From NCBI RefSeq assembly GCF_022012295.1, contig NZ_JAKLTN010000002.1, forward strand, positions 1,054,001 through 1,118,000: DNA of 64,000 nucleotides. The letters are read 5' to 3'. Both the position numbers and the translations under genes were made by a program. Shown piece after piece: positions 18,977 to 28,941 of the stretch. The DNA comes from Dechloromonas hankyongensis. Lineage in GTDB: Bacteria > Pseudomonadota > Gammaproteobacteria > Burkholderiales > Rhodocyclaceae. Under the pieces are notes generated by a model, which was not told the DNA's origin, did not search any database, and saw only the letters and a list, made by a program, of their open reading frames with translations. Position 1 is the stretch's first letter, and each line of letters opens with the position of its first letter.

Positions 18977-20156
18977 CTAAACGCACAGTGCTTCGATTGG
19001 CAACGGACGTCCCAGTAGATATCCCTGCGCCTTATTGACCTTTAACTCTCGCAAGGCTTGGAGTTCGGCGTCAGTTTCGACCCCTTCGGCAACAATTTTG
19101 CTGCCCGTCTCCTCGGCAAACCGAATGAGGGCAGCAGCCAAAGCGCGGCACCCCGTGTCGGTATCGATTTTCCGGATCAGGCTCACATCAAGTTTGATCA
19201 CGTCCGGTTGCAATTTGAGAATGTGACGAAAACTGGCAAACCCGGCGCCAGCATCGTCTACCGCCAATCGTAAGCCCCGTCGCCGCATGGGCTCAAGTAT
19301 GGCGGCGATCGGGGAATAATCGCTGACGGAGGCATGTTCGGTAACTTCCAAAATCAAGCGCTCGAACGGATATCCTTCCAGAACGGAGGCCACGGAACCC
19401 TTCAACAGGGTTTCAGGCGAGACGTTGAGTGAAAGGTAGGCGTCTGGGGGAAGGCGGGCCAGTCCCTGCAATGCCTTCTTAATCACAGCCAATTCCAGTT
19501 CTTCCTGAAGGCCGACCACTGCTGCTTCATTGAACCATTGGTCGGGCGTGCGCACCGGTTCGGCCGAAAACCGCGTCAGCGCCTCGTAACCGACGATCTT
19601 GTTCTGGGCGACATGGATAATCGGCTGGTAGACCATAGTGAAACGCTCTCCGTCAAGCACAGCTCGAAGGCGAGTGACGAGTTCGTTGCGGACCTCGTCC
19701 TCGGACACCTGGCGCTCCAAAAGCTTGCCGGCCACCTCGGCAAAAAGCCGCATCGCCCGGATATCGCGTTCATTAAAGGTGCTATCGGGATAAGTGCTGA
19801 AGCAGCAAAACGTGCCGTAGATCTGCCCGTCCGCGAATCGGATTGGGACGCTCAGGTGGGCGCCCACCGGCAATGCTGTCGTTACCGGCAATGTCAGTGC
19901 CTCCGGGTTTTGCGTTGCGTCGCAGATTAGCTCAGGCAGACGGCCGTCAGTCACACGCTGGCAATAGCTTTCTTCCAGGGGATCCGAGGCGCCAACGCAC
20001 AGAGGTACGGCACCCTCTTGAGAATCCACGTAACGAAAGACGCGCCGTCCGTCTTTGAACTCGGAGATAAAAGCCACCTCCATGCCGAGCATGGGTGCGT
20101 ACCGAGTGCAGCGTTTCCATTACGATTTCATGGGAAGAACGATAGTTGGCGGTCAT
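18977..20156 (-). pseudogene. GAF-EAL cyclic-di-GMP phosphodiesterase, frameshifted near the 5' end
   Basis: EAL domains hydrolyse cyclic di-GMP. The main frame (from 20092) carries a GAF-like domain (VAFISEFKDGRRVFRYV) and an EAL domain: YEALTRF in place of EALLR, ILEVTEHASVSDY, LAVDDAGAGFASF and KIVAEGVETDAE, so catalytic acids look present. A second frame from 20156 (MTANYRSSHEIVMETLHSVR) looks like its natural N-terminus. Deleting one base near 20090 joins them as SVRTHLGMEVAF, the expected GAF start. The gene is therefore probably broken by a one-base insertion, though translation from 20092 could make a slightly short protein. Confidence 0.75.
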
Positions 20157-20199
20157 ATCAATCCTTAGTCCATGGCGCGATGCGTCCATCATAGCGCTA

Positions 20200-20767
20200 C
20201 GAAAGCGAAAACGCAGCGCTCTATGAAGGGCAAATATCCCAATGCCGATTGATTTGTACTGCCGGATAGCTGAGTGACTGCAGCTACCGAATTCCCTTTC
20301 GAATCTCCGCCTGAATAGCTATAACTGGCCGAGAGCACGTATTCACATCCAGCCCGATACCTGCCATCCATAGGGACAGATGGCGAGATTAAACATAGCC
20401 GGCCCCCGGATGCGATGAGCTTTCTGCAGATAGATTCGAATGGCCCAGATATTTTTCCGCTCAGCGGCGGTTTATGCCCGGCCAGTTTCCCCTTGTTTCA
20501 AGGCTTCCGAGAATGAGCAGACTACCTGCCACACTCCTTGTTGTTGATCGGCGTCTCAGTGTTCTGTCAAACCGGGAACGGCACGTTTCGGGCTGGTTAG
20601 GAATACGAGGTCCGGCCTTCGTGTCCGGTGCCGCCTTACGCTGCTGACGATAGCGGCCATTAACCACCGTCAGCGGTTGAACGGCAGATATCGGCACCAT
20701 TAGCCACTGGCACATCAGTTACCCATTGCGAAGCAGTGATTTGCGCATGCAACCATGCGGGGCCTAC
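20200..20767. other. Non-coding stretch without recognised features
   Basis: 568 bases between the EAL gene and the next small gene. I see no convincing reading frame, RNA gene or repeat. It may be debris of past insertions. Confidence 0.4.
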
Positions 20768-21058
20768 CTATAGCGAAGGACTAAGGTAGGCGACCCGTTG
20801 TCCAAACAAAGGTCTGTCTGTGTAACCGTACCATATCCCGAATGCCGTACTTTGCCCTACCAATCGACACTGCACACCGGTCACAGCGATGCCATCGCTA
20901 TAACGAATGACTTGGCATCTGGCAATCTCTCCTTGTTCAGCGAGGGTGGCAAGTGCCACATGTACATCGAAGAGTGCGAGGCCTGTCTGTGCTGAGAGCT
21001 CAGTATCAAGCATTTGGCCGTACTTTTTCAAACAATCGAAAACCATTGAGGTATGCAT
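20768..21058 (-). CDS. Small winged-helix-like protein (96 aa)
   Basis: Starts MHTSMVFDCLKKYGQMLDTE; the segment LSAQTGLALFDVHVALATLAEQGEIARC reads as a winged helix (recognition helix and wing) as in small regulators of the FaeA/MarR type. The C-terminal part contains CRLVGQSTAFGIWYG. Family not firmly recognised. Isolated gene with unassigned neighbours. Confidence 0.55.
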   Translation of the reverse strand: MHTSMVFDCLKKYGQMLDTELSAQTGLALFDVHVALATLAEQGEIARCQVIRYSDGIAVTGVQCRLVGQSTAFGIWYGYTDRPLFGQRVAYLSPSL

Positions 21059-21330
21059 ATTAAATTTTCTGCGGGATTAATCTTGGACCAGGTGGCAGGG
21101 CGCCAAGATTATCGCGATGATCGAATCCGGTCTGTCGGAATGATCCGTTCGATGTATAGGAATACACCGACTTGGCGATTCACCGCTTTAGACTTTCTTT
21201 ATATGCGGGAGATGGCAGCTTGGGGATCTTAAAGTCGTCATCCGATCAGTAAACTTAGTGGCCGGAAATATCAGGGCAGGCAGTGAATCACGCCCCCCAT
21301 GCGTAGCAGAGCTTTGAGCACGGTGCCCAT

Positions 21331-21546
21331 GCCAACGAAACGATCAGAGCGATCTATTTAGCCAGCCTCGGCATGGCGAAACAGTTGGGAATGGAAGCGG
21401 TTGCCGAAGGGGTCGAGGACCTGACCGACTGGAATTTCCTATGTGAGACAGGTGGCGATCTGGCTCAGCGTTATTTCATCGCGCGGCCAAGGCCGGCTGT
21501 CGATCTAGCGGACTGGATAGCGGCTTGGCAAGCCCCCAATGTGTAG
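21331..21546 (+). pseudogene. EAL-domain remnant (C-terminal end only)
   Basis: The frame reads LASLGMAKQLGMEAVAEGVED...GDLAQRYFIARPRPA and then stops, which is the last ~70 residues of an EAL phosphodiesterase (AEGVE and the GCDxxQGYxxxRP block, here GGDLAQRYFIARP). There is no start codon and nothing of the rest of the domain upstream. It is a relic of another cyclic-di-GMP gene, distinct from the one at 18977-20156. Confidence 0.75.
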
Positions 21547-21635
21547 GTTTTGCTCCGACCGGATAACATGACATTCGTCATATCAGTTAGCTGGCCAACA
21601 GGCTAAAATCGGACAAAACATCCTCGCATAACGCC

Positions 21636-21731
21636 ATGGTTCTGGATATCGCCCTTTATCTCGTCATCCCGGTCATTCTAGCGATCGCTGCAATTCTCAT
21701 GCTCGCCGAAACGGTGTGGCGCAGTAAATAG
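21636..21731 (+). CDS. 31-residue single-helix membrane protein
   Basis: Encodes MVLDIALYLVIPVILAIAAI followed by LMLAETVWRSK: one transmembrane helix and a short basic tail. It stops one base before the hemerythrin start, so it is probably translated together with it. A membrane-anchored microprotein that works with the hemerythrin is inference. Confidence 0.5.
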   Translation: MVLDIALYLVIPVILAIAAILMLAETVWRSK

Positions 21732-21732
21732 C

Positions 21733-22113
21733 ATGAACAAAAACCTCCTGCTCGGTGCGCCGCATATCGACCATCAACACAGTGAGTTATTCCACTCGTT
21801 CCAACGTCTGCTGTCGATTGCCCCTGGCGAGGAGGCGATTGCCGACGCACTCTCCCGCCTGACCAACCTTATCCATGAACACTTCCAGTCAGAAGAAAAG
21901 TTTATGGCCGGGATCAATATGCCGGACGTGGAGATGCTCGATCACGTCAAAGCTCACGGTCAGATCATTGAGGACTTGACCGCGATCCATCTTGAAACGA
22001 TGTTTGGCATGGGAGTGCCGTTCGAAGAGATCGTCAACCGTGCGTCTATCTACGTAAATCAGCACATCATTGAATTTGATCTTGGCCTGAAGGCGTACAT
22101 CGGGAAGCAATGA
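21733..22113 (+). CDS. Bacteriohemerythrin-like di-iron protein
   Basis: 126 residues, the usual single-domain length. The di-iron ligands are visible: HIDHQHSELF, LIHEHFQSEEKF (His and Glu), DHVKAHGQ and HIIEFDLGLK (His and Asp). Such proteins bind oxygen reversibly and serve oxygen delivery or sensing. Here it is cargo among signalling genes and could supply an oxygen input to them; that link is inference. Confidence 0.88.
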   Translation: MNKNLLLGAPHIDHQHSELFHSFQRLLSIAPGEEAIADALSRLTNLIHEHFQSEEKFMAGINMPDVEMLDHVKAHGQIIEDLTAIHLETMFGMGVPFEEIVNRASIYVNQHIIEFDLGLKAYIGKQ

Positions 22114-22190
22114 AGGAACACGATTCATTCTGGATGACGCCATTGCCTATTGAATCCGCCCATCTTTAGCCGATGAACGTCTGAGATAAC

Positions 22191-22433
22191 TTAGGCAGCT
22201 TTTGCTTCGGTTAGGGCAAGGGTGGAACTTGAATCGACGGAATCTTTGAGGCTGCCGCTGGCGTGGAATGTGACAACCCGACAGGCAGAAATGGTCACCC
22301 CTTCACCAGTTTTCGGATTGCGTCCAGGGCGCGCGGGTTTGTCGCGCAAGGAGAAGACGCCGAACCCAGCCAATTTGACTTCCTCCCCACGTACAAGGCA
22401 GTCGGAAATTTCGTGAAAGAAGGCGTCGACCAT
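22191..22433 (-). pseudogene. IHF/HU-family DNA-binding protein, N-terminally truncated
   Basis: The frame [20 protein letters not shown] then [21 protein letters not shown] matches IHF-alpha, including the DNA-intercalating [10 protein letters not shown] arm. Family members start about 20 residues earlier (a KAEMA...REAK helix); here a TAA stands in frame eight codons upstream, so helix 1 is missing. The C-terminus is extended with a Ser/Ala tail. Likely non-functional or a dimerisation-impaired variant. Confidence 0.7.
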
Positions 22434-22517
22434 CGGGTATGCAGGTTGCTGTCGTTAATCCAAAGATTCGTAATTTCGTGTATTCCTGAATGCACAGCAT
22501 AAAGAACTGGGACGTCG

Positions 22518-23375
22518 ATGAAGATTCTTTCTTGGAATATTAAGTGGGGCTGTGGATGCGATGGCATTGTTAGCCTTCCACGTATAGCTGGCGTGATTCG
22601 CGGCGTGGGCGATTGTGACGTCATCTGTTTGCAGGAGGTCGCCATCAATCACCCCGGCTTGCGCGGCTCCCAAGGAGAAGACCAGGTGGCTCTCTTGCAG
22701 GATGCCTTTCCGGGCTACTCCGCTCACTATGGCATTGCCAGCGACCTTCCCAGTGAAACCACCAGCCGGCGGCAATTCGGAAACCTGGTACTTTCCCGGC
22801 TACCGGTGATGCAAGTCTTCAGACACTCGCTTCCATTCCCCGCTGAACACGGGGCTCTCGGCATGCCTCGAATCGCCTTGGAAGTAGTCGTTGCTGCCGG
22901 CGAAATGCAATTGCGAGTTACCACGGCCCACTTGGAGTACTACTCCCGCGTCCAGCGCAAAGCACAAGTCCGCCAGCTCCGCGCGATTCATATGGAAGCG
23001 CTATCGCAAGCCGCAAACAAGAGCGATACCCGCGACCTCGACCCGCCTTTCCAAGGCCCATTTCGCCCAGTGTCGAGCATCTATTGCGGGGACTTCAACT
23101 GTGAGCCAGGGGCTGCTGAACTCGCTTATCTGACCGAATCCGCCGGTAACGATGCATCGCGACTGATCGACGCATGGTCCATTGCCAACCCGGACACACC
23201 AAATGCATTCACCGTCGGTCTCAATGTGTGCTCATGGCCTGACAGAGCCTATTGCTGCGACTACTTCTTCGTCTCACCAGACCTCCGTGGCTGTGTCAGG
23301 CAAGTCACGGTCAATCAAGACACGGATGCGTCCGACCATCAGCCGATTCTTCTCGAGTTAGCAGTAGCAAACTAA
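22518..23375 (+). CDS. Endonuclease/exonuclease/phosphatase-fold protein
   Basis: 285 residues of the EEP superfamily (DNase I-like, Mg-dependent phosphoesterases). Motifs: MKILSWNIKWG (Asn), CDVICLQEV (catalytic Glu), TTAHLEYYSR (His), IYCGDFNCEP (Asp-Asn) and the terminal TDASDHQPILLEL (Asp-His). No signal peptide. Substrate (nucleic acid, lipid or small phosphoester) cannot be told. Confidence 0.87.
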   Translation: MKILSWNIKWGCGCDGIVSLPRIAGVIRGVGDCDVICLQEVAINHPGLRGSQGEDQVALLQDAFPGYSAHYGIASDLPSETTSRRQFGNLVLSRLPVMQVFRHSLPFPAEHGALGMPRIALEVVVAAGEMQLRVTTAHLEYYSRVQRKAQVRQLRAIHMEALSQAANKSDTRDLDPPFQGPFRPVSSIYCGDFNCEPGAAELAYLTESAGNDASRLIDAWSIANPDTPNAFTVGLNVCSWPDRAYCCDYFFVSPDLRGCVRQVTVNQDTDASDHQPILLELAVAN

Positions 23376-23758
23376 ATTGATTTGGCAGAATGCACGTTTC
23401 GGCAATCGCTGACCCTGGAAATCTCCGAGCAAACCGAGATATAGCTATAGCGCAGTACTGCCCCTGCTCGTACCGTCTTGGCGCGGCTGGGGCAAAATGA
23501 TCAGACCACGGGTGCCTGCATCGTAGGTGTGAAGGTACGCATCACTCGCCAGCGTATGGTCGGAAGAATCGCCCGACACAGTGGTGCAGACATAGCAGCC
23601 GGAGTAACGACCGGCCGCCTGTGGCTACCGCTCCAGCTCCCCGACGGCAGCTTTCGGAAAGACAATGGATACGCGGCCTTCTGCAGGCGCGAAAGGCAGA
23701 CAACAGCGTAGGAACCATTATTTTTTGCCTGAGCCTAATTGGCTTTTGGAGGTGCATC
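23376..23758. other. Non-coding stretch without recognised features
   Basis: 383 bases upstream of the GGDEF gene. Open frames on both strands are short and lack family resemblance. It probably contains the promoter of the GGDEF gene, but I cannot point to convincing -35/-10 boxes. Confidence 0.35.
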
Positions 23759-24835
23759 ATGCCTTCAGCTAAGGTAATTTCCTTTCCTGCCCGCCAATTG
23801 ATCGCTTTCGCCCGGGATTTACTCCAAGCTGCGGATTTGGCATCCATCGTCGAACAGGTGGGGCCCACCATGAAGGAGCTCCTTTCACCGGATAGCGCGT
23901 TGATCGTCGCCAAGATCGAGGGAAACGACTTTGCCGCAGCTTTCGGCTGTCGCGGAACGGTGGTTCCTGTTCACGTCGCCCAGGACCTATTTGCTGTCGT
24001 TCAAAACACGCCCCGCGATGGGGGTCGAATTATCCTTCCGGATGTTGAATTACCCCGAACAGCTGAAAGAGATGCCGGACTACGCGGAAGCATCCTGTCG
24101 ATTTCTTTCCCGTTGGAACAACCGTGGGGAACATTGTCGGTGCTGTGGCAGAGCGTGCAGGAGGCTAGCCGACTGGAGGTTTGTGAAGAAATCCTGGGCG
24201 CGATGGCCGAATTGACCGGAGCGGCGATGGGCAACATCGTGAACAAGATGATGCTCGAAGAAAAAGCGGCCGCGACCGAGGAAGTGTCCAAGGCCGTCAC
24301 CGAAGAACTCGTTCAGGAACTGAAACGAAATGAGTTGGAGGTACGTGAAAAGCACCATGTGGCCATTACCGACGTACTGACTGGCTTGCTCAACCGCCGT
24401 GGATTCTACGAACGTGCCGAGCAGGGATTGCGGTTGGCCCGAAGACAAGGGATCGAGTGCGCGGTGATTTACGCCGACCTGGACGGCCTGAAGGGCATCA
24501 ACGATAAATATGGGCACGTCGCGGGGGATGCCTGCTTGCGGGCTGCCGCCCAGGTGTTTCAGGACTCGTTTCGCGAAAGCGATGTCGTAGCGAGGTTGGG
24601 AGGCGACGAATTTGCCGCATTTTCCATGGATGCGACGAATACCGAGGTTATCGTTGCACGGTTGGTGCAGAAGGCGAATGAGTCCTACGAACTGGGTGAG
24701 TTGACGCATCCCGTGTCATTCAGCATTGGTGTGATCGGGTGCGACCCGGCCAGCGAGCAGCCGCTAGCCGAATTCCTGTCCATGGCCGATCAAGCCATGT
24801 ACGAGCAGAAGCGGAAAAGGCGGCACAAGCATTAA
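23759..24835 (+). CDS. Diguanylate cyclase with N-terminal GAF-like sensor
   Basis: 358 residues from MPSAKVISFPARQLIAF, preceded by GGAGG. The N-terminal ~170 residues look like a GAF-type sensor, then a coiled coil (EEKAAATEEVSKAVTEELVQ) and a GGDEF domain: DVLTGLLNRRGF, YADLDGLKGINDKYGH, and the active site ARLGGDEF. An inhibitory RxxD site (RESD) stands five residues before GGDEF, so product inhibition is likely. It should be an active cyclic-di-GMP synthase. Cytosolic. Confidence 0.9.
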   Translation: MPSAKVISFPARQLIAFARDLLQAADLASIVEQVGPTMKELLSPDSALIVAKIEGNDFAAAFGCRGTVVPVHVAQDLFAVVQNTPRDGGRIILPDVELPRTAERDAGLRGSILSISFPLEQPWGTLSVLWQSVQEASRLEVCEEILGAMAELTGAAMGNIVNKMMLEEKAAATEEVSKAVTEELVQELKRNELEVREKHHVAITDVLTGLLNRRGFYERAEQGLRLARRQGIECAVIYADLDGLKGINDKYGHVAGDACLRAAAQVFQDSFRESDVVARLGGDEFAAFSMDATNTEVIVARLVQKANESYELGELTHPVSFSIGVIGCDPASEQPLAEFLSMADQAMYEQKRKRRHKH

Positions 24836-25257
24836 ACACAGGCCGAGAAAGGTGGAGCCAAACAAATGGCCTGTCTTAGCCGTGAACACTGCCGCCTTCA
24901 TGATTGCCATGCCTGTGGCACTACTGACACCAAGTCTCGCTCCGAACTCATTTCCTTCTTCGTCGCAAGCGGTTCGGGATCGCTTTGCCGGCGTCGCCAG
25001 CCCGCCGTCTGCTTACTTTTGCACGCCTCATACCACCGAGCCACGCCAAGGGTGGCCTCTGCCAAGAGGGGCGGTGTTGAGCGAGTGCAAATAGGCACAT
25101 GGGAAAGGAGATGGCCAATGCCATTCGCTCTGAGCAAACAAGCCGCCGTTGCGTAGTCTCTGCTGGCTACTGGAACAACTGCCCAAGGCGCCTACAGGAC
25201 TCACACTATCTGGACGGCACGAGCATCGTAATCGGCTGTAGGCAATACTTAGTCATT
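24836..25257. other. Stretch without a supported gene
   Basis: 422 bases. Two overlapping plus-strand frames of 80-96 codons exist (from 24852 and 24866) but neither has a ribosome binding site or family resemblance. Left unassigned. Confidence 0.35.
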
Positions 25258-25689
25258 TCACCCGATTGCCACCTTTATCGGCTCCGAGATACCGCAAACC
25301 GCGACGCCCACTTCTTCGGGGCCTTCGCAATTGGCAACGTCAGCGAGCGCCAGGATGCCGACCAAATGCTTGTCTCGATTGACGACGGGCAGGCGATGTA
25401 GCTTGATTTCGCCCATATTTCGCGCCACGTCCGAGATTTCGATATCGTCGAAGCAGTACTTGATGTCGGAACTCATCACTTCGCGTACCTTGGTACTGTC
25501 TGGCGCCTTGCCTCGGGCGATTGCACGTACCGTGATATCGCGGTCAGTAATCATGCCTACCAGTTTGTCGTTTTCGCTGACGGGCATACAACCGATGTCG
25601 CAATCGGCCATGATCCGGGCGACCTCACACAGGCTTTGATTCGGGTTTGCGACTACTACATCGCGGGTCATTGCTTCACTTACGCGCAT
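25258..25689 (-). CDS. CBS-domain pair protein
   Basis: 143 residues from MRVSEAMTRDVVVANPNQS, with an AAAGGAG site upstream. Two CBS motifs: CEVARIMADCDIGCMPV...KLVGMITDRDITVRAI and SDVARNMGEIKLHRLPVVN. CBS pairs bind adenine nucleotides and act as sensors or regulators. It is convergent-free and stands next to the histidine kinase; partner unknown. Confidence 0.88.
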   Translation of the reverse strand: MRVSEAMTRDVVVANPNQSLCEVARIMADCDIGCMPVSENDKLVGMITDRDITVRAIARGKAPDSTKVREVMSSDIKYCFDDIEISDVARNMGEIKLHRLPVVNRDKHLVGILALADVANCEGPEEVGVAVCGISEPIKVAIG

Positions 25690-25986
25690 GGCTGGACTCC
25701 TTTCGTACATCAATGCAATTCATGCTGTTCCCCCACAACCAGCAAATCGCATTCCCAACGATGGCAACAGCAGCAGATCGCATTCCATCACCGCTCGCTG
25801 GTCAATTGCTGATGCGCATTGATGTGCAAATTCCGCCTGTCCCTGCACTATTTACCGGCTCATCGACAATGGCACGTCCAATTGAGTAAGCGCCGCTGCT
25901 TTTTTCGAGAACTGAGAGTTGTTTCCTAGCTAGCGAGTCATGACATTTAGAATACTCCCCTCCATTTTGCACATTCCTGACCCCGG

Positions 25987-28596
25987 ATGACTAAACAACC
26001 TGCTGCAAGATATTTCGCGATGGCATGTGCATTGACTTTCGCCACAATTCTCCGGGGCTTACTCCTCCCATCCGAGGACGGACTTCCGTTTCTGACCTAT
26101 TACCCGACTCTCATCATCGTTGCCATTATCTCGGGCGTTGGACCTAGCCTGGTTTTTATCGGTCTGTCGGCAGCCGCAGGAAATTATTTCTTTCTTCCAC
26201 CGCATGAGCAGTTGTCGTTTGGTAGTACGGAGTCTATTGCCTGCGCCACCTACGCTCTATTCAGCGGTCTCATTGTGTGGGGAATTTCCGCATACCAGCA
26301 GAGAATAGGACGTCAGGCAGCGCTGCTTTCACAGACGACCGACACGCTGACCAAAGCCCAACAGATAGCCCAGCTTGGCAGTTTCGAATGCGACGCGCAA
26401 AGCCAGACGATTACCTGGTCCGAGGAGGAATATCGCATCTACGGCCTCGACTCGACAAGCCCCGCGCCGTCCTACCGCGACATGCTGGCCCGGTGTATCC
26501 ATCGCGACGACGCCGCCCATCTCGACCAAGTTTTCACGCAAGCGATACAAACCTCGTCGGTGTATGAACTCGAGCACCGCATCGTACGTCCCGATGGCAG
26601 CATCCGCTGGGTCTATGACCGCGCCCATCCCTATTTCGACGACCGGGGCCAACTGTTACGCTATATCGGCACGACCTTGGATGTCACCGATCGAATCAAG
26701 GCCGAAGCAGCGCTCCGCGACTCGGAAGAGCGCTTCCGCGCCCTGCTTACGGCCAGTACAAACGTGGTCTATCGCATGAGTCCCGACTGGTCGGAGGTGC
26801 ACATACTCAGCGGACAGGAATTCATTCCTGATACCGTGAAGCACAGTCGGAACTGGCTGAACAAGTACATTCCCCCGGAAGATCAGCCTCCGGTACTCAT
26901 GGCCATCAACAAGGCGATCGAGGACCGGAACATCTTCGAGCTGGAGCATCGTGTGATCCGTGCGGATGGCAGTCTGGGGTGGACTTCATCACGAGCCATT
27001 CCGATCCTGGATGATAAAGGGACGATCACCGAGTGGTTCGGCACGGCGACCGATATTACGGTACGCAAGCGGGCTGAGGTCGCTGTGATAGAGGCTGAAC
27101 GGCAGCAGCGGCACCATCGGGAATTTCTCGAGTGTGTGATTGCCAATGCCGGATCGTGCATCTCAGTGGTAAAGGGCCGTGAACTGCGCTATACCATGAC
27201 GAATCCCCAATTCTTGCTCACCACGAATACCGAGAATATTGTGGGCCGGACTTACCGCGAGGTATTTCAAGAGGCGGCGGGCACTGGGGCCGAAGCTCGC
27301 TTACTGCAGGTGTTGGCGACCGGAGAGCCTTGGCATGTGGAGTCCTATCCAGGGCCCATTCCCGGCAAACCCGATGCGATCTGGCAGGGACGCATTGTTC
27401 GCCTGCCAGAAATTGAGGGGGAAGAACCTTGCCTGCTAGCAGTCACTTGGGAAATTTCTGCCATCAAGAAGGTGGAGAATGCATTACGGGATGCTCGTAA
27501 TGAAGCTCAAAGTGCCAACCTGGCCAAATCACGCTTCCTCGCAGCCGCCAGCCACGATCTGCGTCAGCCCCTTTCGGCGCTCTCGATCTATGCCTCCACC
27601 CTCCAGCATCACGTGGGGCCAGATGGACGCGCCATGTTGTCGAATCTGGGAAAGTGTGTCGAAAGCCTGAGTGAACTGCTTTCCGACTTGCTGGATCTCT
27701 CGAAGCTGGAAGCGAAGGTAGTGACGGTCAATGTACAGGACTTTGCGCTCGAGGAAATTTTGAAGCCGCTGGCGGCTGCCCATAGTCAAGAGGCAAACCT
27801 TAAAGGCCTTCGCCTCCGCTGTCGCGCTACGCCATGCTATGTGCGTTCTGACCCCGTACTGTTGCGCCGGATAATCGCCAACTTCCTGGCTAACGCTGTC
27901 CGATACACGGAACGGGGCGGCGTGCTTGTGGGTTGTCGGCGCCACGCAGGCAAACGCTGGCTGGAAGTCTGGGATACCGGCATCGGAATTCCACCAGACA
28001 AGATACCGGAAGCCTTCGTTGAGTTCACCCAGTTGGACGACCAGGCCCGAACCCGTGGTAGCGGCCTGGGCCTTGCGATTGTGGCCCGCATGGCCAAATT
28101 GTTGGATTTGGAGGTCCGCGTGGCGTCTCGTCCTGGCAAGGGGTCGCTTTTCGCCATCGAGTTGCCTGCTGGGCAAGCGTCAGCAGTCCCCTTAGTATCC
28201 GAATACCATCCCATCAACGAGCGTTCACTGTGCATCGCATTAGTCGAGGACAACATGGACGTCCGGGAGGCCCTCGTGCTGGGACTGCAAAATCTTGGGC
28301 ACCGTGTCCATGCTGCTGCCAGCGGGCCTGCCTTGCTGGAAAAATTGGACAGCGATCTGCCGGACATTGTGATATCCGACTACCGTCTATCTCATGGTGA
28401 GACGGGCTTCAATGTCATTGAGCGCGTACGCCAGCTGGCGGGCGACGAACTGCCGGCTCTGCTTATTACCGGGGATACCGATCCAGCCCTTGTCAGCAGT
28501 ATGACGGCACGCGGCATCGTTGTTCTGCACAAGCCGATTGATCTGGAAACGCTGATGGCCTATGTCGAGGATGCAACGGCGCCCGACATGGCATAG
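25987..28596 (+). CDS. Hybrid sensor histidine kinase (DUF4118, PAS, HisKA, receiver)
   Basis: 869 residues. N-terminal membrane region with the DUF4118/KdpD-like pattern (FLTYYPTLIIVAIISGVGPS, NYFFLPPHEQLSFG), two PAS/PAC modules (~110-235 and ~245-365), a third PAS-like region (~375-500), HisKA with FLAAASHDLRQPLSALS, HATPase (SGLGLAIVARMAKLL) and a receiver (LVEDNMDVREAL; Asp in DIVISDYRL). The layout resembles kinases that pair with LuxR-type regulators; no such regulator is present nearby. Confidence 0.9.
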   Translation: MTKQPAARYFAMACALTFATILRGLLLPSEDGLPFLTYYPTLIIVAIISGVGPSLVFIGLSAAAGNYFFLPPHEQLSFGSTESIACATYALFSGLIVWGISAYQQRIGRQAALLSQTTDTLTKAQQIAQLGSFECDAQSQTITWSEEEYRIYGLDSTSPAPSYRDMLARCIHRDDAAHLDQVFTQAIQTSSVYELEHRIVRPDGSIRWVYDRAHPYFDDRGQLLRYIGTTLDVTDRIKAEAALRDSEERFRALLTASTNVVYRMSPDWSEVHILSGQEFIPDTVKHSRNWLNKYIPPEDQPPVLMAINKAIEDRNIFELEHRVIRADGSLGWTSSRAIPILDDKGTITEWFGTATDITVRKRAEVAVIEAERQQRHHREFLECVIANAGSCISVVKGRELRYTMTNPQFLLTTNTENIVGRTYREVFQEAAGTGAEARLLQVLATGEPWHVESYPGPIPGKPDAIWQGRIVRLPEIEGEEPCLLAVTWEISAIKKVENALRDARNEAQSANLAKSRFLAAASHDLRQPLSALSIYASTLQHHVGPDGRAMLSNLGKCVESLSELLSDLLDLSKLEAKVVTVNVQDFALEEILKPLAAAHSQEANLKGLRLRCRATPCYVRSDPVLLRRIIANFLANAVRYTERGGVLVGCRRHAGKRWLEVWDTGIGIPPDKIPEAFVEFTQLDDQARTRGSGLGLAIVARMAKLLDLEVRVASRPGKGSLFAIELPAGQASAVPLVSEYHPINERSLCIALVEDNMDVREALVLGLQNLGHRVHAAASGPALLEKLDSDLPDIVISDYRLSHGETGFNVIERVRQLAGDELPALLITGDTDPALVSSMTARGIVVLHKPIDLETLMAYVEDATAPDMA

Positions 28597-28941
28597 CCAG
28601 CGATGGAAGGTGGAATACTAAAGTTGCTCGGAAGTCGCGTTCAGTACCTTCGCTACCTCATTGAGAATTGCGTTGAGTTTTTCCAGGGCGGATACCGGGA
28701 TTGATACTCCGCAGTAGACCGACTGAGATTTTCCTGACCCAGACGGGCTGCGATTTAGCTCAGGGCCATCCCATCGGATCTACCGGTCTGGATTGGCCTG
28801 ACAAGCCTTGGTGCATAAACTTGGTGCCGGTCAACACGGTGGCTCAGGCGAACGCAAGAATAAGACGTAGATGCCAAGTTTAAGACGGTTACGAAAACCG
28901 TTGCAGCCTTGCCCGCTAGTTCCTTCCGGCGTCGTACTGGG
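28597..28941. other. Non-coding stretch without supported gene
   Basis: 345 bases between convergent kinase and GGDEF genes. A short minus-strand frame ending in KVLNATSEQL hints at the tail of an XRE-type helix-turn-helix protein, but it is too short and has no start. Left unassigned. Confidence 0.3.

Noticed and set aside
28616-28740. Minus-strand tail KVLNATSEQL as an XRE regulator gene
   Set aside because: Too short, no start, and the resemblance rests on a few residues.
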